Shown piece after piece: positions 62,270-64,000 of a stretch of DNA of 64,000 bases (within the stretch, counting starts at the first letter, position 1; the number at the start of each line of letters is the position of its first letter). Source of the stretch: Microbacterium invictum (GTDB taxonomy: Bacteria; Actinomycetota; Actinomycetes; Actinomycetales; Microbacteriaceae). The notes under the pieces were generated by a model. That model worked only from the letters and a program-made list of their open reading frames with translations, searched no databases and was not told the DNA's origin. The position numbers and the translations under genes were made by a program. The stretch covers positions 2,852,001 through 2,916,000 of the forward strand of contig NZ_JACIFH010000001.1 of the NCBI RefSeq assembly GCF_014197265.1, read 5' to 3'.

Positions 62270-63202
62270 ATGACCGATCTGCTGCCCTCGTGGCGCGACA
62301 CCGCCACCCGCGCCGCGATACTCGACTTCGTCGACGCGGTGACCGATTCGGACGGACCGCATTTCGTTCCCGCCGGTGACCGCGTCGCCGTCTTCGACAA
62401 CGACGGCACCCTCTGGACCGAGAAGCCGTTCGTGACGCAGTTGGCGTATCTGCTCGAGCAGTGGAAGGCACAGGTGGCCGCCGACCCGTCGCTCGCCGAC
62501 ACCCAGCCGTACCGGGCCGCGGCCACCGGCGACCTTGCCTGGCTCGGCACCGCGGTCGACAAGCATTACGCCGGCGACGACGCCGACCTCGGGCTGCTCA
62601 TCAAGGCCGTGGCGGGCGCGACCGCGGGCACGAGCGTCGAGGACTACCAGGCCGCGGTGTCGGCGTTCTACCGCGATGCCCGGCACCTCACGCTGCAGAC
62701 GTCGTATGCGCACACCGTCTACCAGCCCATGGTCGAGCTGATCCGTCTGCTGGACAGCCACGACTTCCGCACGTACATCGTGTCGGGCGGCGAACGCGAC
62801 TTCATGCGCCCGATGGCCGAGGAGTACTACGGGATTCCCGTGCAGCGGGTCATCGGCACCGCGCTCGGTCTCGAGTACGACGCCGACGCCAACGTGGTGC
62901 GGTATTCACCGTCGCTCGACTTCTTCGACGACGGAGGCGAGAAGCCGGTGCGCATCTGGGCGCGGACCGGCAAGCGACCGATCCTCGCGGCGGGCAACTC
63001 GAACGGCGACGTGCCCATGCTCCGGTACGCGCAGGGATCGCCTGCCAGCCTCGCGCTGCTCGTCCACCACGATGACGACGCCGGCCGTGACGTGGCCTAC
63101 GACAAAGGCGCCGAAGACGCGCTCGCTGCGGCCGACACACACCGCTTCACCGTGATCAGCGTGCGCGACGACTGGGAGACGGTGTTCCCCGCAGAGGGGT
63201 GA
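62270..63202 (+). CDS. HAD-superfamily phosphatase
   Basis: This 310-residue HAD hydrolase has motif I FDNDGTLW, motif II in YIVSGG and motif III/IV in AAGNSNGDVPML. Length and motif II context suggest a phosphoserine-phosphatase-like family. The ATG at 62270 has AAGGAA upstream. It is divergent from the sulfatase gene and next to FGE, so a shared role in sulfate or phosphate ester use is possible but not shown. Confidence 0.88.
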   Translation: MTDLLPSWRDTATRAAILDFVDAVTDSDGPHFVPAGDRVAVFDNDGTLWTEKPFVTQLAYLLEQWKAQVAADPSLADTQPYRAAATGDLAWLGTAVDKHYAGDDADLGLLIKAVAGATAGTSVEDYQAAVSAFYRDARHLTLQTSYAHTVYQPMVELIRLLDSHDFRTYIVSGGERDFMRPMAEEYYGIPVQRVIGTALGLEYDADANVVRYSPSLDFFDDGGEKPVRIWARTGKRPILAAGNSNGDVPMLRYAQGSPASLALLVHHDDDAGRDVAYDKGAEDALAAADTHRFTVISVRDDWETVFPAEG

Positions 63203-63207
63203 GAGAC

Positions 63208-63236
63208 GAGTGGATGCCGGGTTCGGGCATCCACTC
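63208..63236. terminator. hairpin between convergent HAD and FGE genes
   Basis: GAGTGGATGCC (63208-63218) and GGCATCCACTC (63226-63236) form an 11-bp perfect stem with a 7-nt loop. The stem is almost the same as the one at 25441. Confidence 0.7.
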
Positions 63237-63247
63237 TCCTGCAGTGC

Positions 63248-64000
63248 TCACGCGTCGCGGGCGCAGCGGAACCCGATGTGGCTCATGCCGGTGTCCTCCG
63301 CCTGCGGCGAGCGGGCCGCGGGACGGAATCGGAGGCAGTAGTCCGGCGAGCACAGCTGTGAGCCGCCCTTGAGCACGCGGCGCGGGATGTCGGGGAAGCC
63401 CTCCTGGGCGCTCGCGGCGGCCAGCAGGTTCTGGCGCTTGCCGGCATCGACCGGCTTGTCGCTCAGCCGCAGATGCCGCGGGGTGTAGAAGTCTGTCGTC
63501 CACTCCCACACGTTGCCGATCATGTCGAACAGGCCGTAGCCGTTCGCCGGGTACGACCCGACCGGCGCGGCATCGCCGACGCCCCGGTTGTCGTAGGGGA
63601 AGTGTCCCAGCCAGCTGTTCGCCTGCGGCACGCCGTCCGGGTAGGGGTCGTCGCCCCACGCGAAGCGCGCACCGTCGACCCCGCCGCGGGCGGCGTACTC
63701 GTGCTCGGCCTCGGTGGGCAGTCGTTTGCCGGCCCAGGCCGCGTATGCGACGGCATCCTCGTACGCGATGTGCACGACTGGATGCCGGGGCCGATCATCG
63801 ACGGACGAGCCCGGCCCGAACGGGCGCCGCCATGAGGCGCCCGGCTGCCAGCGCCACCAGTTGCGCCAGTTGCCGAGGTCGACGGGGCCGCTGGTGGGAG
63901 TGAACACCATGGATCCCGGGACGAGGTCGGCGGGGTCCGCGCCGGGGAAGGCCGCAGGATCGAGGTCGCGTTCGGCGACGGTCACGTAGCCGGTGTCGGC
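63248..64000 (-). CDS. formylglycine-generating enzyme (FGE/SUMF1), partial at right edge
   Basis: FGE oxidises the sulfatase active-site Cys to formylglycine. Visible are GTG- and upstream-coded ATGYVTVAER (frame open to the window edge), WAGKRLPTEAEHEYAARGG, NVWEWTTDFY, and the two-cysteine active site CSPDYCLRFRPAARS followed by HIGFRC. The gene continues past base 64000, so only the C-terminal 250 residues are seen. It most likely activates the nearby Cys-type sulfatase. Confidence 0.93.
   Translation of the reverse strand, partial: ADTGYVTVAERDLDPAAFPGADPADLVPGSMVFTPTSGPVDLGNWRNWWRWQPGASWRRPFGPGSSVDDRPRHPVVHIAYEDAVAYAAWAGKRLPTEAEHEYAARGGVDGARFAWGDDPYPDGVPQANSWLGHFPYDNRGVGDAAPVGSYPANGYGLFDMIGNVWEWTTDFYTPRHLRLSDKPVDAGKRQNLLAAASAQEGFPDIPRRVLKGGSQLCSPDYCLRFRPAARSPQAEDTGMSHIGFRCARDA

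Overview
The window is GC-rich (about 70%) chromosomal DNA of an actinobacterium, most likely Microbacterium or a close relative in Microbacteriaceae. This rests on codon use, a dnaK-grpE-dnaJ-hspR operon with a HAIR-type operator, an actinobacterial bifunctional-type dCTP deaminase, a long LPXTG protein built from DUF5979 repeats, and very frequent GGATGCC/GGCATCC words. No rRNA or intact tRNA gene was found.

Layout. (1) 1-2321: class II aldolase (cut by the left edge) and a polyol permease; each has a TGTACGTACA palindrome upstream. (2) 2450-4839: remnant of an integrated element, with a tRNA 3'-end-like fragment, a tyrosine integrase, a tRNA-Gly(CCC) 5' remnant and an N-terminally truncated Fic gene. 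(3) 4895-20436: a regulatory and oxidoreductase block holding an intact large LuxR-type ATPase, an ECF41/SigJ-like sigma factor with a shortened C-terminus, two tandem LuxR proteins with degenerate P-loops, three tandem NmrA-like SDRs, and an opposing five-gene operon (esterase, hydrolase, SDR, epoxide-hydrolase-like protein, ferredoxin reductase broken by one nonsense codon). Three transcription units here share an ECF41-like promoter, CGTCACA-N16-GGTC. (4) 20572-26880: dcd, vapBC, two divergent MarR-type genes around a duplicated operator, a BCCT transporter and a UMF1-type MFS protein. (5) 27106-31108: the heat-shock operon, then a 1231-residue LPXTG surface protein on the opposite strand. 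(6) 35132-54228: a catabolic region with two sets of beta-oxidation-type enzymes, a Liv-type ABC importer, a QsdR-like and a TetR regulator. Four matching palindromes (CAWACCG...CGGTAYG) sit before four separate operons, which suggests one TetR regulon. (7) 54320-64000: AI-2E family exporter, mazEF, a membrane protein, a MalT-like regulator, a Cys-type sulfatase, a HAD phosphatase, and a formylglycine-generating enzyme (cut by the right edge) that could activate the sulfatase.

How the genes fit together. The catabolic region encodes alcohol dehydrogenase, acyl-CoA ligase, two acyl-CoA dehydrogenases, a MaoC hydratase, hydroxyacyl-type SDRs and a thiolase. Together these can take an alcohol or acid through CoA activation and beta-oxidation, with import by the ABC system. 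Sulfatase plus FGE form a second functional pair. The SDR/hydrolase block looks like an expanded ECF41 regulon, because ECF41 sigma factors classically control oxidoreductase and epimerase genes.
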